Shown here: positions 8,535-18,166 of the stretch, piece by piece
How positions within the stretch are numbered: position 1 is the first letter of the stretch
How the letters are laid out: the number at the start of each line of letters is the position of its first letter
From: Hyphomonadaceae bacterium TMED5
GTDB lineage: Bacteria; Pseudomonadota; Alphaproteobacteria; Caulobacterales; Hyphomonadaceae
Reading direction: 5' to 3'
Length of the DNA: 64,000 nt
NCBI GenBank assembly: GCA_002173095.1
Contig: NHBK01000014.1
Span: 1-64,000 of the forward strand
The notes under the pieces: model-generated
Seen by the model: only the letters and a program-made list of their open reading frames with translations
Told to the model about the DNA's origin: nothing
The model's database searches: none
Program-made: the position numbers and the translations under genes

Positions 8535-10907
8535 ATGACCCAGCACCTGAAAACCCTTGAACAGCGCCTGCTCTGGCTCTCTGCATGGATGGTTCACAAT
8601 GCCAACCATTTGCGGGCCAAAGAAGACGGCGATGTGAAGGTGGGCGGGCACCAGGCAAGCTGCGCGAGCATGGTCTCCATCATGACTGCGCTCTATTACC
8701 ATACGTTGCGCCCGGAAGACCGCGTCGCGGTGAAGCCCCACGCCTCTCCCGTCTTTCATGCCATGCAGTATATTATGGGCAATCAGACCCGTGAAAAGCT
8801 GGAGAACTTTCGAGGCTGGGGCGGCACGCAATCTTACCCAAGCCGGACAAAAGACATTGATGATGTCGACTTTTCCACCGGCTCGGTCGGCCTTGGCGTT
8901 GCGGCCACGGCCTTTTCTTCACTCGTGCAGGACTATCTGGCTGAAAAATCATGGGCAAAGGACCGCCCGCTTGGCCGAATGGTCGCGCTGGTTGGCGATG
9001 CCGAGCTTGATGAGGGCAATGTCTATGAATGCCTTCAGGAAGGCTGGAAGCACGACTTGCGCAATACATGGTGGGTGATCGACTATAACCGCCAGAGCCT
9101 TGATGGCGTTGTCCGCGAAGGTTTGTGGGAAAAAATCGAGGCCATTTTCAAAGCCTTTGGCTGGCGTACGGTGGTTCTGCGACATGGCGTATTGCAACGC
9201 GCAGCTTTTGAAGAGCCGGGCGGCGAAATCCTGAAGACATGGATTCAGGACTGCCCGAATCCAGACTATTCCGCCCTAACCTTCCAGGGCGGCGGCGCAT
9301 GGCGCAAACGCCTGATGGACGATATTGGCGATCAGGGCGAAGTCTCCGAGCTTCTGAATAAACGCTCCGATGAAGAGCTGAACACGCTGATGAATAATCT
9401 CGGCGGCCAATGCCTTCAGACCCTGACAGACGCTTTCGATGCCATTCAGGACGATAAGCCAACTGTCTTTCTGGCTTACACCATTAAAGGCTGGCAGACT
9501 CCGCTCGCAGGCCACAAAGACAACCATGCCGGGCTGATGAATACGGCTCAAATGGCTGAGTTCCAGAAGGTGATGGGCATTGAAAAAGGCGAAGAATGGG
9601 ACGCTCTCGCCAATGTAGAAGACGAGGAAAGCCTGAAAGCCTTTCTGGCGGACGTGCCCTTCTTTTCAAAAGGCACAAGGCGCTTCACCGCACCGAAAGT
9701 GGAGCCAACCGGGCCCGTTTTCCTTGATGACCGTGTGCTCTCTACACAGGCCGGGTTTGGTAAGATTCTAGACAATATCGCCAAGAGCAAATCAGAGCTT
9801 GCAGACCGCATCGTCACCACATCCCCTGATGTAACAGTCTCGACCAATCTCGGGCCATGGGTGAATCGGCGTAATCTGTTTGCCCGCCGCGCCGTAAGCG
9901 ACACCTTCCGCGAGCAGTCTATCCCGTCCACCCAGAAATGGTCTTTCTCACCGGAAGGTCAGCATTTCGAGCTCGGCATTGCAGAGATGAACCTCATGCT
10001 GATGCTTGGCTCGCTTGGCCTTGCCCACAGCCATTTTGGCGAGCGCCTCATCCCTATCGGCACAGTCTATGACCCATTTATCAATCGCGGTCTCGATGCG
10101 TTGAATTATGCCTGTTATCAGGATGCCCGTTTCATGATTGTCGGCACACCGTCTGGCATTACGCTCGCTCCGGAAGGCGGCGCTCACCAGTCTATCGGCA
10201 CTCAGTTGGTTGGCATGAGCCAGGACGGGCTGGTCTCCTTTGAGCCCGCATTCCTTGATGAACTCTCCATCATCATGGACTGGTCATTCGACTATCTGCA
10301 GCGCTCTGGCGATAACGACCCGGACGAGCGTACATGGCTGCGCGATGAGACAGGCGGCTCGGTTTACTTACGCTTGTCTACTCGCCCGATTGAACAATTG
10401 GGTCTGACCAGCCGCGATGATGATGAGTTCAAGCGCGGTGTCGTGGATGGCGCTTACTGGCTCCGCAAACCCGGCCCCAATTGTGAACTGGTCATTGCCT
10501 ATCAAGGCGTTGTGGCACCCGAAGCGATTGAGGCCGCGGGCCGGATCGGCAATGATCGCCGCGATATCGGCGTCCTCGCCGTTACGTCCGCAGACCGGCT
10601 GAATTCAGGCTGGACGGCCGCGCGACGTGCAAGGGCGCGAGGCCATTCTGATGCCGTCAGCCAGATTGAGCGCCTGATGGGTAATGTTTCCCGTAATGCA
10701 ACGCTGATTACCGTAACCGATGGCCACCCGGCAACGCTGGCATGGATCGGGTCTGTCGCTGGGCATATGACAGCGCCGCTGGGCGTTGAACATTTCGGCC
10801 AGACCGGCACGATTTCAGACCTTTATAAACATTTCCAGATCGATGCCGACGCTATTGTGAATGCTGCAAATTATCTGTCTGCGGGGCGGCGCATTCATTT
10901 ACGCTAA
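8535..10907 (+). CDS. AceE-like homodimeric 2-oxoacid dehydrogenase E1 / transketolase-family enzyme
   Basis: This 790-residue thiamine-diphosphate enzyme has the three-domain order of the homodimeric pyruvate dehydrogenase E1: an N-terminal TPP domain (GGHQAS near residue 38, SVGLG, and the cofactor loop GDAELDEGN), a middle pyrimidine domain (HFELGIAEMNLMLMLG) and a C-terminal transketolase domain ending in FGQTGT. The cofactor loop has Ala where the family usually has GDG. It is about 100 residues shorter than E. coli AceE because it lacks the N-terminal arm. MdeB-like enzymes of this size act on other 2-oxoacids. No E2 or E3 gene is present here, so substrate and partners are open. Confidence 0.8.
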   Translation: MTQHLKTLEQRLLWLSAWMVHNANHLRAKEDGDVKVGGHQASCASMVSIMTALYYHTLRPEDRVAVKPHASPVFHAMQYIMGNQTREKLENFRGWGGTQSYPSRTKDIDDVDFSTGSVGLGVAATAFSSLVQDYLAEKSWAKDRPLGRMVALVGDAELDEGNVYECLQEGWKHDLRNTWWVIDYNRQSLDGVVREGLWEKIEAIFKAFGWRTVVLRHGVLQRAAFEEPGGEILKTWIQDCPNPDYSALTFQGGGAWRKRLMDDIGDQGEVSELLNKRSDEELNTLMNNLGGQCLQTLTDAFDAIQDDKPTVFLAYTIKGWQTPLAGHKDNHAGLMNTAQMAEFQKVMGIEKGEEWDALANVEDEESLKAFLADVPFFSKGTRRFTAPKVEPTGPVFLDDRVLSTQAGFGKILDNIAKSKSELADRIVTTSPDVTVSTNLGPWVNRRNLFARRAVSDTFREQSIPSTQKWSFSPEGQHFELGIAEMNLMLMLGSLGLAHSHFGERLIPIGTVYDPFINRGLDALNYACYQDARFMIVGTPSGITLAPEGGAHQSIGTQLVGMSQDGLVSFEPAFLDELSIIMDWSFDYLQRSGDNDPDERTWLRDETGGSVYLRLSTRPIEQLGLTSRDDDEFKRGVVDGAYWLRKPGPNCELVIAYQGVVAPEAIEAAGRIGNDRRDIGVLAVTSADRLNSGWTAARRARARGHSDAVSQIERLMGNVSRNATLITVTDGHPATLAWIGSVAGHMTAPLGVEHFGQTGTISDLYKHFQIDADAIVNAANYLSAGRRIHLR

Positions 10908-10979
10908 TTCCTGCCGGACTTGACGAAACTGGCTCACAGGCAGAAACACAAATCTGGTTTCCGGGGATGGAGAATTCAT

Positions 10980-11681
10980 ATGCGCCTGCTCGTTTCAGCA
11001 CTCATTCTGGGCGTCAGCGCCTGTGCCACTGTTTCAGAACCTGAATTCACGCCATCACCGGGCGTTGCATGGGTGAGCGGCGAAGGCACGAGCTGGGCCA
11101 GCGAAGCAGAAGAGATCTTTGCTGCGGCCACCGAATATGTGCTGGCAGAAGCGGCGAACCGGCCTGAGAATAGCTGGGCTGTCGCGCTCGACGTGGATGA
11201 AACCGTCATCAACAATGTTGAATACCAGATGCGCCGCGAAATGCTGGGCCTCAGCTATACCTCTGAGAGCTGGTATGAGTGGACACAGGAAGAAACGGCC
11301 ACAATCGTTCCGGGCGTGGCTGATTTTCTGGACGCAGTAAACACAGCTGGCGGTCTTGTCGCCTTCGTCACCAATCGCTCTGATGCTGAACAACTGGCCA
11401 CAGAAAACAATCTGGCTAACCTTGGCCTTTATCGTGGCGAAGACTTTCAGGTTCTTCTCACCCGTGCACGCCCAGGCGGTGTCAGCGAGAAAGATGCGCG
11501 CTATGAGCTGGTTCCCGGCATGCTGGCCGTTCAGGGCTATCCGGATGTCGAGATTATCGCATATCTGGGTGACAATGTTGGCGACAAACCGGCAGAAGCG
11601 GGCGACTGGGAGTTTTTCTGCATCGACCAGGGCGCCATGTATGGAGACCCATGCGCGGCCATTCCCGGCCCCGGCCAGTAA
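10980..11681 (+). CDS. HAD-family acid phosphatase lipoprotein (class IIIB)
   Basis: A 233-residue lipoprotein phosphatase of the OlpA/e(P4) type, expected to remove phosphate from nucleotides or other phosphomonoesters at the outer membrane. The lipobox VSAC makes Cys15 the acylated residue. The HAD motif I is ALDVDETVI (nucleophile Asp71, Asp73), motif II is FVTNRS, and motif IV is YLGDNVGD. The start is the ATG with GGAGA about 7 bases upstream. An in-frame TTG at 10920 would bury the lipoprotein signal. It follows the thiamine-diphosphate enzyme gene closely and may be co-transcribed with it. Confidence 0.87.
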   Translation: MRLLVSALILGVSACATVSEPEFTPSPGVAWVSGEGTSWASEAEEIFAAATEYVLAEAANRPENSWAVALDVDETVINNVEYQMRREMLGLSYTSESWYEWTQEETATIVPGVADFLDAVNTAGGLVAFVTNRSDAEQLATENNLANLGLYRGEDFQVLLTRARPGGVSEKDARYELVPGMLAVQGYPDVEIIAYLGDNVGDKPAEAGDWEFFCIDQGAMYGDPCAAIPGPGQ

Positions 11682-12003
11682 CCCTATCAACTGACATGAG
11701 CTGACCGGTAAACCGGCCAGCTCTATGGCATGATATTGGGGAATAGCGACCCGGAGGAGTGATGGGCATTTACCCCTCCGGATCTGAAGTCTGCCTGCGC
11801 GTCCCCTCACCTGCAGCCTCCTCTCATTAAAATTGCAACGGCAACGGCCTTCCACCATCCCCTGAACCGGGGAGTGAAGGGCGAGGTTCGTCCGAAATTT
11901 GACCTCTGTTTGATATTTTTCGCCTCTTCTCATCTGAAAAGGGGAGGCGGAATGCGGGTTTAGTGTCTAGAAAAGTCTGTAAGTTCAACAGATCACAGAC
12001 ACT
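11682..12003. other. Intergenic region with one imperfect hairpin
   Basis: This 322-bp stretch holds no gene I can support. At 11698-11723 an 11-bp stem with one mismatch (GAGCTGACCGG / CCGGCCAGCTC) follows the phosphatase gene without a T-tract. The rest is pyrimidine-rich and leads to the histidine kinase start. A long minus-strand frame over 11055-11933 is an antisense artefact of the phosphatase gene. Confidence 0.5.
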
Positions 12004-13872
12004 ATGGCCATCAATCACACCTTCATCCCGCCTTATGTGAGACTGGCTGCCCTGATAGCTGCCGGACTTGCGGGCTTCATGGTGATGATACTCATCGCAT
12101 TCCAGCCTTCCTCCGGATGGACATGGGATGTTGCGCAATGGCGTAGCATCGCAGAGTTTTCAGGCCCAGTCTGGTCTGCCTTGCTGACCGGTCTTCTGGC
12201 CTATCTCATTTCCGCATGGATCTGGGCATTAAAGCCAACGCATATCCCGGCTGCCCTGTTCGCAGCGAGCGGTCTGATGACGCTGGGCTTTTGTTTCACG
12301 ACCGTGATTTTTGATCTCGCCTATCCATTCTCAGACGCAACCTATGGCGTGACTGCGCAGCTCAATATGCTAACGGCGTCTGGCTTTGGCATTCTCATGC
12401 CCTGCCTGTTCTTCATTTATCCAAACCGCCTGCCCGGTGCGCTCTATGCCATTGCGATCGTCGTGATTGGGTTTGGCGGCTGGACCCTTGCCTCAGTCTT
12501 CGGCCCGCCCAGCAATTATCCCATCGTCCATCTGATCACCTTCATGGAAATGCTGGTCATTATCGCAGCTGTGATCTGGCAGATCTGGGCGACCCGCAAA
12601 GACCCTCGGCAGAATGCAATCGCCGTTTGGCTGGGTGTATCCACCGTGGTCGGTTCCGGCGCATTCATTGCACTGGTTGCCGTGCCGAACTCATTCCTGA
12701 TGGGAGCGGTGATCAAAGAAAGCTATGCCTTCTCATTCTTCCTGCTAATCTATATCGGCCTCGCAGTTGGCCTGATGCGTTATCGCCTGTTCGAGCTGGG
12801 CGCATGGGCTTATCGCCTCGCCTTCTATGTGTCCGCTGCGGTCATTATGATCCTGCTGGATCTCGCTCTGATCGCCTTTCTGCCAATCGGTCAGAGCCAG
12901 GCATTGAGCGTGTCTCTTCTGATTGTCGCACTGGCGTATCTGCCTATGCGCGACCTTGTCTGGCGCCGGTTCATGCCATCTCGCAGTCGCGAGGAAAGTG
13001 ATCTCTTCGCAGGCATTCTGGATGCAGCCCTGCAGCCTTCCAGCGTGCAACGCGCCGAAGACTGGAGCACGCTGCTGCGTGAACATTTCCTACCGCTGGA
13101 AATCGAAGAAACGACCAATGACGGCCCAACAGCAAAGCTCGATGCCGAAGGACTTTCGCTCTATGTACCGCCGGTGCGCGATGCCCATGCGTTGATCCTG
13201 CGTTACCCCAATAATGGTCAGGCGCTGTTTTCTCCGCGAGACGTGTCCACCACCCAGCATCTGGTGCGGATGATGCAGCAGGCGGGCGAAAACCGTGATG
13301 CCTATGACCGGGGCGTTTCTGAGGAACGCACCCGTATCGCCCGCGATATTCACGACAATATCGGCGCGCAGCTTATGCGTGCGCTGCATTCGGCACGGCC
13401 CGACCGCAAAGACACTATGATCCGCGAAACACTGGCTGACCTTCGCGACGTCATCAACAATGCGCAAAGCCAGACGCTTCCACTGGATGATGTATTGGCC
13501 GATTTACGCGCCGAAACGGCCGATCGTCTGGAGCCGCATGAGATTGATCTGCGCTGGATCCTGGAAGCCGACATGGAAGATTCCCTTCCTCCGGCCATGG
13601 TTCACGCTCTGCGTAGTTTCATTCGGGAAGCGGCCAGCAATGCGATCAAACACTCAGACGCGAACGAGCTTTCGGTCCAGATTCAGGTCGTTCCAGCCAA
13701 TATCACCCTGCAGATACGCGACAATGGCAAAGGTTTCACCGTTGATGCCGTTACGCTCGGTCACGGGCTTGGCAATATGAAAGCCCGCATTGAAGGCCTT
13801 GGCGGCACCTTCTCACTCGATACGAATGCCTCGGGCGTTCAACTCACAGCTACTCTTCCAAGGGAGGCCTGA
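12004..13872 (+). CDS. Membrane sensor histidine kinase (NarL/DegS type)
   Basis: A 622-residue sensor. The first 300 residues hold about eight to nine hydrophobic segments, so sensing is probably within the membrane. A linker follows, then a HisKA_3 dimerisation helix with the phospho-acceptor His450 in RIARDIHDNIGAQL, and a HATPase_c domain with N-box EAASNAIKHSDA and G boxes IRDNGKGF and GHGLGNMKAR. The partner is the response regulator that begins directly at the next base, so the two are translationally coupled. The signal is unknown. The pair ends convergent to the oxidoreductase cluster, which is a possible but unproven target. Confidence 0.9.
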   Translation: MAINHTFIPPYVRLAALIAAGLAGFMVMILIAFQPSSGWTWDVAQWRSIAEFSGPVWSALLTGLLAYLISAWIWALKPTHIPAALFAASGLMTLGFCFTTVIFDLAYPFSDATYGVTAQLNMLTASGFGILMPCLFFIYPNRLPGALYAIAIVVIGFGGWTLASVFGPPSNYPIVHLITFMEMLVIIAAVIWQIWATRKDPRQNAIAVWLGVSTVVGSGAFIALVAVPNSFLMGAVIKESYAFSFFLLIYIGLAVGLMRYRLFELGAWAYRLAFYVSAAVIMILLDLALIAFLPIGQSQALSVSLLIVALAYLPMRDLVWRRFMPSRSREESDLFAGILDAALQPSSVQRAEDWSTLLREHFLPLEIEETTNDGPTAKLDAEGLSLYVPPVRDAHALILRYPNNGQALFSPRDVSTTQHLVRMMQQAGENRDAYDRGVSEERTRIARDIHDNIGAQLMRALHSARPDRKDTMIRETLADLRDVINNAQSQTLPLDDVLADLRAETADRLEPHEIDLRWILEADMEDSLPPAMVHALRSFIREAASNAIKHSDANELSVQIQVVPANITLQIRDNGKGFTVDAVTLGHGLGNMKARIEGLGGTFSLDTNASGVQLTATLPREA

Positions 13873-14508
13873 ATGAAAAAAGCGCTCATCGTCGAAGACG
13901 TCACCGAAACTCGGCAATGGCTATGCGAGGTCACGCTGAACTGCTTTCCCGGCTGTGAGATTTTCGAAGCAAAGAATGTCCGCGAGGCATTGTTCAGTGT
14001 GAAGGGTCATGAATTCGATCTGGCACTGGTTGACCTCGGCCTGCCAGACGGCTCGGGCACGAAGGTCGTTGAAGCGCTCGCCGCCGCCAAGAACGATGTC
14101 ACCATAGTCGTTGCAACCGTGATGGGAGATGACGCATCGGTCGTCGCAGCGCTGTCCTCCGGTGCAAATGGCTACCTTCTGAAGGATTCCCCGCCTGACG
14201 TGTTCGAGCGCCAGCTCAAACAGATCGAGCAAGGCATTCCAGCGCTGTCGCCCTCCATTGCGCGGCGCATTCTGGAGCATTTCAAATCTACTGTGGAGCC
14301 GGAAGAACCTGCTGCAAACCTCACTCCGCGCGAAACCGAAGTGCTGGGCCTGATCGGGCGGGGCCTACGCAATTCCGATGCAGCTCGCGTACTCGGCCTC
14401 ACGGAAAGCACCGTCGCCAGCCATATCAAGTCCATCTATATGAAGCTCGGCATTTCATCGCGTGCCGAGGCCGCGCTGCAGGCAGCCCGCCTCGGCCTCA
14501 CGAGATAG
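13873..14508 (+). CDS. LuxR/NarL-family response regulator
   Basis: A 211-residue regulator with a receiver domain (acidic pocket E8-D9, phospho-acceptor Asp54 in LVDLGLPDG, Lys104 in YLLKDS) and a C-terminal LuxR helix-turn-helix (LTPRETEVLGLIGRGLRNSD, then GLTESTVASHIKSIYMKLG). Its ATG follows the kinase TGA with no gap, so both are made together. It should bind DNA after phosphorylation by that kinase. Its stop is 2 bases from the convergent stop of the PQQ dehydrogenase gene. Confidence 0.93.
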   Translation: MKKALIVEDVTETRQWLCEVTLNCFPGCEIFEAKNVREALFSVKGHEFDLALVDLGLPDGSGTKVVEALAAAKNDVTIVVATVMGDDASVVAALSSGANGYLLKDSPPDVFERQLKQIEQGIPALSPSIARRILEHFKSTVEPEEPAANLTPRETEVLGLIGRGLRNSDAARVLGLTESTVASHIKSIYMKLGISSRAEAALQAARLGLTR

Positions 14509-14510
14509 GA

Positions 14511-16787
14511 CTATTCCAGCGGCTCGGCGAAACCCGACGCGACATAGCGTGAGACGTCGTCGATTTCCTCTGCCGTAAGAATGGCGTTCATTGCGGGCAT
14601 TTCAATCCCGCCCTCAACCACACGCTGACGAATCGCCGCGACATCATTCAAGCCGGTAATCGCTGGCGGTCCGCTCGGAATGCCGCCGCCATTCTCGCCA
14701 TGGCATGCCGCGCAATAGTCACCAAAGACGTTCTGACCGGCCAATAGCGTTTCTGTCTCAAAAACAGGATGAAGCACTGCTCTATCTGCGGTTTCGGAAT
14801 CGGATTCGCCCGGAATAAAGGCTGGTGTTTCACCCTCATCCAACAGACGCAAGGCCACAAATTCGGACGGATGTTCCGCCGATGCGACCGCCGTGACGAT
14901 ATATTGACGGCCTTCATGTTGATAGGTCATCGGGCCACCGCTCACCCGTTCAGGCAATTCAATTTCGGCCACCACATTGCCCGTGTTTTTGTCATACGCC
15001 CTGAAAATCGGACCACCCGGATCGCCAGACAGATTTCCGGACTCTGCCAGAAACAAGAGTTCAGCAGTCACGAGCGGCACCGGGCGCGCGCCCAACTGCC
15101 CCATATTTTCAAAATCGAGATCCAGCCCTTCAAGCGCCGGATGGTTTCTTATCCAGTCGGACGCGCCGCCAATGGAACGAGACCAGTCGTGAAGACCTGT
15201 ATTCATATTGGTCGCCGTAACCGTCGCATAAGGCGGTCTGGTTATCGGCAAGCCTTGCGGCCCCGGCACACGGCCGGTTGGCATGCGCAGATAGTCCCAG
15301 TTTGTCAGGCTCTCGTCAGCCATACCGAGAGAGGCAACAAAGGCACCCGTTCGGACCGGCACAAACATTTGCCCCGTTTCAGGATCAAAAGCCGCGCCAT
15401 TCCAGTTCGCGCCGCCGCCATAGTTTGGTTCAACCCAGGTGCCCTGTGTTCCCCCTTCGATGATCGGTGTAGGAGGCGTGTAGATTGGTCCACGCACATA
15501 ACGTTCCGCGATCTCAAGCGCCTCAGCGCGCAGCTCTGGAGTAAAGTCGATAAGATTATCTTCGTCATAGCCGTGTGGCACATAGTATTCCGGCAAAGTC
15601 GGAAACGGCTGTGTCGGCGAAGTGCGTTCGCCCGGCGCCTCAGACTGCGGAACAGCCCGTTCCTCAATCGGCCAGACAGGCTCACCCGTTACCCGATTGA
15701 ACACAAAACTCATGCCCTGCTTGGTCAACTGGGTAACCGCCGGGATCACTTCACCGTCGATTTCAATATCATGCAGAATGGGCGCTGCTGGCGGGTCGAA
15801 GTCCCAGACACCGTGATGCACGATCTGGAAATGCCACACCCGCTCACCCGTACGTCCATCGAGGCACACAATCGATTGGCTGAAGAGATTATCGCCCAGT
15901 CGATGCCCGCCGTAAAAATCATGGCTTGGCGCTTCAATCGGCAGGTAGATGAGCCCTCGCTCGGTATCGACGCTGATCATAGACCAGACGCCGGTATTGC
16001 CTGTATAGCGCCAGCTCTCATTCTCCCATGTCTCATGCCCGAATTCTCCGGGCTGCGGGATGGTATGGAAGGTCCACAACAGCTCACCCGTGCGAACGTC
16101 GAAACCACGAATATGGCCGGGCGTAGCCTCCATATTCTGAGGCGTAATGTCAGCGACCATCTGGGCGACGACAACGTCTCCAACAATTGCTGCAGGCGAC
16201 GATGAGCCGACGAATGGCGCCACCTCTCCATCGGGACGTAAATTGTCCCGCAGATAGATCATGCCGTCCGTGCCAAAGTCCGGATCAACCTCACCGGTGG
16301 TCGGATCAATCGAGATCAGCCGTCCGTCGCGCGTATTATGAAACAGGCGCGCCTCTATGCCATCGGTCCAGTAGGACACGGCCCGACTGGTAAGCGCTTC
16401 ATCACGCCCCCGGATGACACGCGGCTCGGGCGTAAACATCCAGAGCTCTTCACCCGTGGCCGGATCAAGCGCGACAACCTGATTGACGCCGACAGGCGCA
16501 TACAGCACTCCATCCACATAAATCGGGGTCGCCTTCATATTGGTGTCAGGGCGCGTTTCCCAGGGCGGCGCATCCCAACGCCATGCAACCTGCAAATCGC
16601 CAGCATTCTCTGCATTGATCTGATCAAGCGGAGAGTAACGCGTGTAATCTGGATCGCCGCCCCATGTCAGCCACTCACCATTATAGACGGTGTTATCAAT
16701 GGGTGCCGATACCGCGCCCGGATCGCCGTCAGGCACCACACAGCTGGTTAGCGCCAGAACTGATACAGAAAGACATAAAATCCGCAT
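14511..16787 (-). CDS. PQQ-dependent dehydrogenase lipoprotein with C-terminal cytochrome c domain
   Basis: A 758-residue quinoprotein of the alcohol/glucose dehydrogenase superfamily. A lipoprotein signal (LTSC) is followed by an eight-bladed propeller with repeated GxxxW docking motifs (LDPATGEELWMF, FDVRTGELLWTF, LDGRTGERVWHF) and a cytochrome c domain with CAACH at 692-696 and a Met ligand near 730. Electrons would pass from PQQ to haem c and on to the respiratory chain in the periplasm. The adjacent-cysteine pair seen in methanol and ethanol dehydrogenases is absent, so the substrate class is uncertain. The gene starts 2 bases after the CMD-domain gene, with which it must be co-translated. 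Confidence 0.9.
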   Translation of the reverse strand: MRILCLSVSVLALTSCVVPDGDPGAVSAPIDNTVYNGEWLTWGGDPDYTRYSPLDQINAENAGDLQVAWRWDAPPWETRPDTNMKATPIYVDGVLYAPVGVNQVVALDPATGEELWMFTPEPRVIRGRDEALTSRAVSYWTDGIEARLFHNTRDGRLISIDPTTGEVDPDFGTDGMIYLRDNLRPDGEVAPFVGSSSPAAIVGDVVVAQMVADITPQNMEATPGHIRGFDVRTGELLWTFHTIPQPGEFGHETWENESWRYTGNTGVWSMISVDTERGLIYLPIEAPSHDFYGGHRLGDNLFSQSIVCLDGRTGERVWHFQIVHHGVWDFDPPAAPILHDIEIDGEVIPAVTQLTKQGMSFVFNRVTGEPVWPIEERAVPQSEAPGERTSPTQPFPTLPEYYVPHGYDEDNLIDFTPELRAEALEIAERYVRGPIYTPPTPIIEGGTQGTWVEPNYGGGANWNGAAFDPETGQMFVPVRTGAFVASLGMADESLTNWDYLRMPTGRVPGPQGLPITRPPYATVTATNMNTGLHDWSRSIGGASDWIRNHPALEGLDLDFENMGQLGARPVPLVTAELLFLAESGNLSGDPGGPIFRAYDKNTGNVVAEIELPERVSGGPMTYQHEGRQYIVTAVASAEHPSEFVALRLLDEGETPAFIPGESDSETADRAVLHPVFETETLLAGQNVFGDYCAACHGENGGGIPSGPPAITGLNDVAAIRQRVVEGGIEMPAMNAILTAEEIDDVSRYVASGFAEPLE

Positions 16788-16789
16788 GA

Positions 16790-18052
16790 TCAGTTCACCG
16801 CACGCAAGGCCGGATAACCCGGCTCGATCTGGGTACCAAGCGTGTTCATAACGCTTGAGAACATCGAGTAGCCCCCGACGAGATAAATCATCTCTACGAT
16901 CTGCTGATCAGAATAATTCGCCTTCAAACCGGCATAAACACTGTCCGTGATAAACGCTTCGCGACGCAAATCATTTGCGGCCGCAATGAGAAGATTTTCC
17001 GTTTGAGACCAGTCTGAGCCGGAGGCTTCGTGTCCGAGCGCCAGAATTTCCATTTCGCTCAGACCGGCCTCTTCAGCACGACCAACATGGTGAGCCCACT
17101 CATACGCCCCGCCGGTCAATGCAGCGGTCCGAAGTATCAGGATTTCACGCTCTCGCGCCGTGAGGTCGGTTTGTCCAAGCAGGAAACGGGCAAACCCGCC
17201 CTGCGCCGATAAATACTGAGGAAATTGCGCCAGCACGCCGTAATAGTTCGGCAGGCTTTCTGCCCCGCGAAGGCGTTCAGGCACGAGAGCGACCATTGCC
17301 GGTGACATCTCACTCACGCGAAGCGCCTCAACGCGGACCGGATAATCGCCGTCGCCTTCAACCATGCCTGCAAGCTCCGGCATTGGCAGGCCAGCCGGCA
17401 GACGAAATTCCAGCTCTGGGTCCAACTGAATTCCAAGGGAATTCAACGCCATGGAAACGAGCTGATACTGCAACGCGGTGTATACGAGGCCAACCGTCTG
17501 AGGCTCTGTGTAGTGGGAGGTCAGCACCCGCCATGTCGCGTCAGATACGCGACCATTATACCGAAGCTCATCGGCCATATTCAGCACAGCGCGTTCAAGC
17601 TCTGACCAACCGCCTGCATCAACACCGACAGCAATCGCTCGAATTTCGTCAGGCGTCATACCCACGCTATCGTGCGCGATACGCGCGTGTTGGGCCCATT
17701 CATACTCCGCCTGGCAGAGCCACCCCATCCGAAGCATGGCCATTTCGCGATGTCGCAAATCCACCGCAGTGTTTTCCAGAAGCATGCGCCCGAGCGGGGA
17801 CCAGTTGTGATAAAGGTCCACATGATGAGCGAGCGTTTTATAAATGTTGAAATCCGCGCGCGCCGCAAGCATTTCGGCCTGCTCAGGCGTCAGATTTTCC
17901 GGATCAACCGGCGGAAGTCGTGGCTCTGTTTCTCGCGGGGAAAACCCCGGGCTCGTAACTGAAGCGCTTTGTGAAACAGGTGCGTGCGTGCAGGCTGAAA
18001 GGCCGAGACTGCCGCATGCGAGCGCAAGCGGCACCAGGATTGATTTCTGCAA
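16790..18052 (-). CDS. Exported lipoprotein with two carboxymuconolactone decarboxylase (CMD) domains
   Basis: A 420-residue protein with tandem AhpD/CMD-type domains. The first carries LRHREMAMLRMGWLCQAEYE and WAQH, the second LTAREREILILRTAALTGGA and YEWAHH. Each is followed by a second helical repeat (AVLNMADELRYNGRV; LLIAAANDLRREAF). The AhpD CxxC redox pair is missing: the first domain keeps one Cys and the second none, while the His is kept. The TTG start is chosen because GGGAGGGA lies 6 bases ahead and the protein then begins with a clean lipoprotein signal (LSAC lipobox). An ATG 57 bases upstream would spoil this. It is coupled to the PQQ dehydrogenase gene, so it may act on that enzyme's product. 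Confidence 0.83.
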   Translation of the reverse strand: MQKSILVPLALACGSLGLSACTHAPVSQSASVTSPGFSPRETEPRLPPVDPENLTPEQAEMLAARADFNIYKTLAHHVDLYHNWSPLGRMLLENTAVDLRHREMAMLRMGWLCQAEYEWAQHARIAHDSVGMTPDEIRAIAVGVDAGGWSELERAVLNMADELRYNGRVSDATWRVLTSHYTEPQTVGLVYTALQYQLVSMALNSLGIQLDPELEFRLPAGLPMPELAGMVEGDGDYPVRVEALRVSEMSPAMVALVPERLRGAESLPNYYGVLAQFPQYLSAQGGFARFLLGQTDLTAREREILILRTAALTGGAYEWAHHVGRAEEAGLSEMEILALGHEASGSDWSQTENLLIAAANDLRREAFITDSVYAGLKANYSDQQIVEMIYLVGGYSMFSSVMNTLGTQIEPGYPALRAVN

Positions 18053-18166
18053 TGTGTCCCTCCCAAGGAATCTTATTGGGACGAACATTACTGCGAGAGT
18101 ATGAGGCACACAATTGGCTGTAGTTAACTATCTTAAAATGATGAAAGCCATCGCCACAGCGTCTCG

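Noticed and set aside
11055-11933. Minus-strand frame of 292 codons opposite the acid phosphatase lipoprotein
   Set aside because: It overlaps a gene with clear HAD motifs and a lipobox, and ends in intergenic DNA without its own signals.
14769-16205. Long plus-strand frame (478 codons) inside the PQQ dehydrogenase gene
   Set aside because: It is antisense to a protein with full family motifs and has no recognisable domain or ribosome site.
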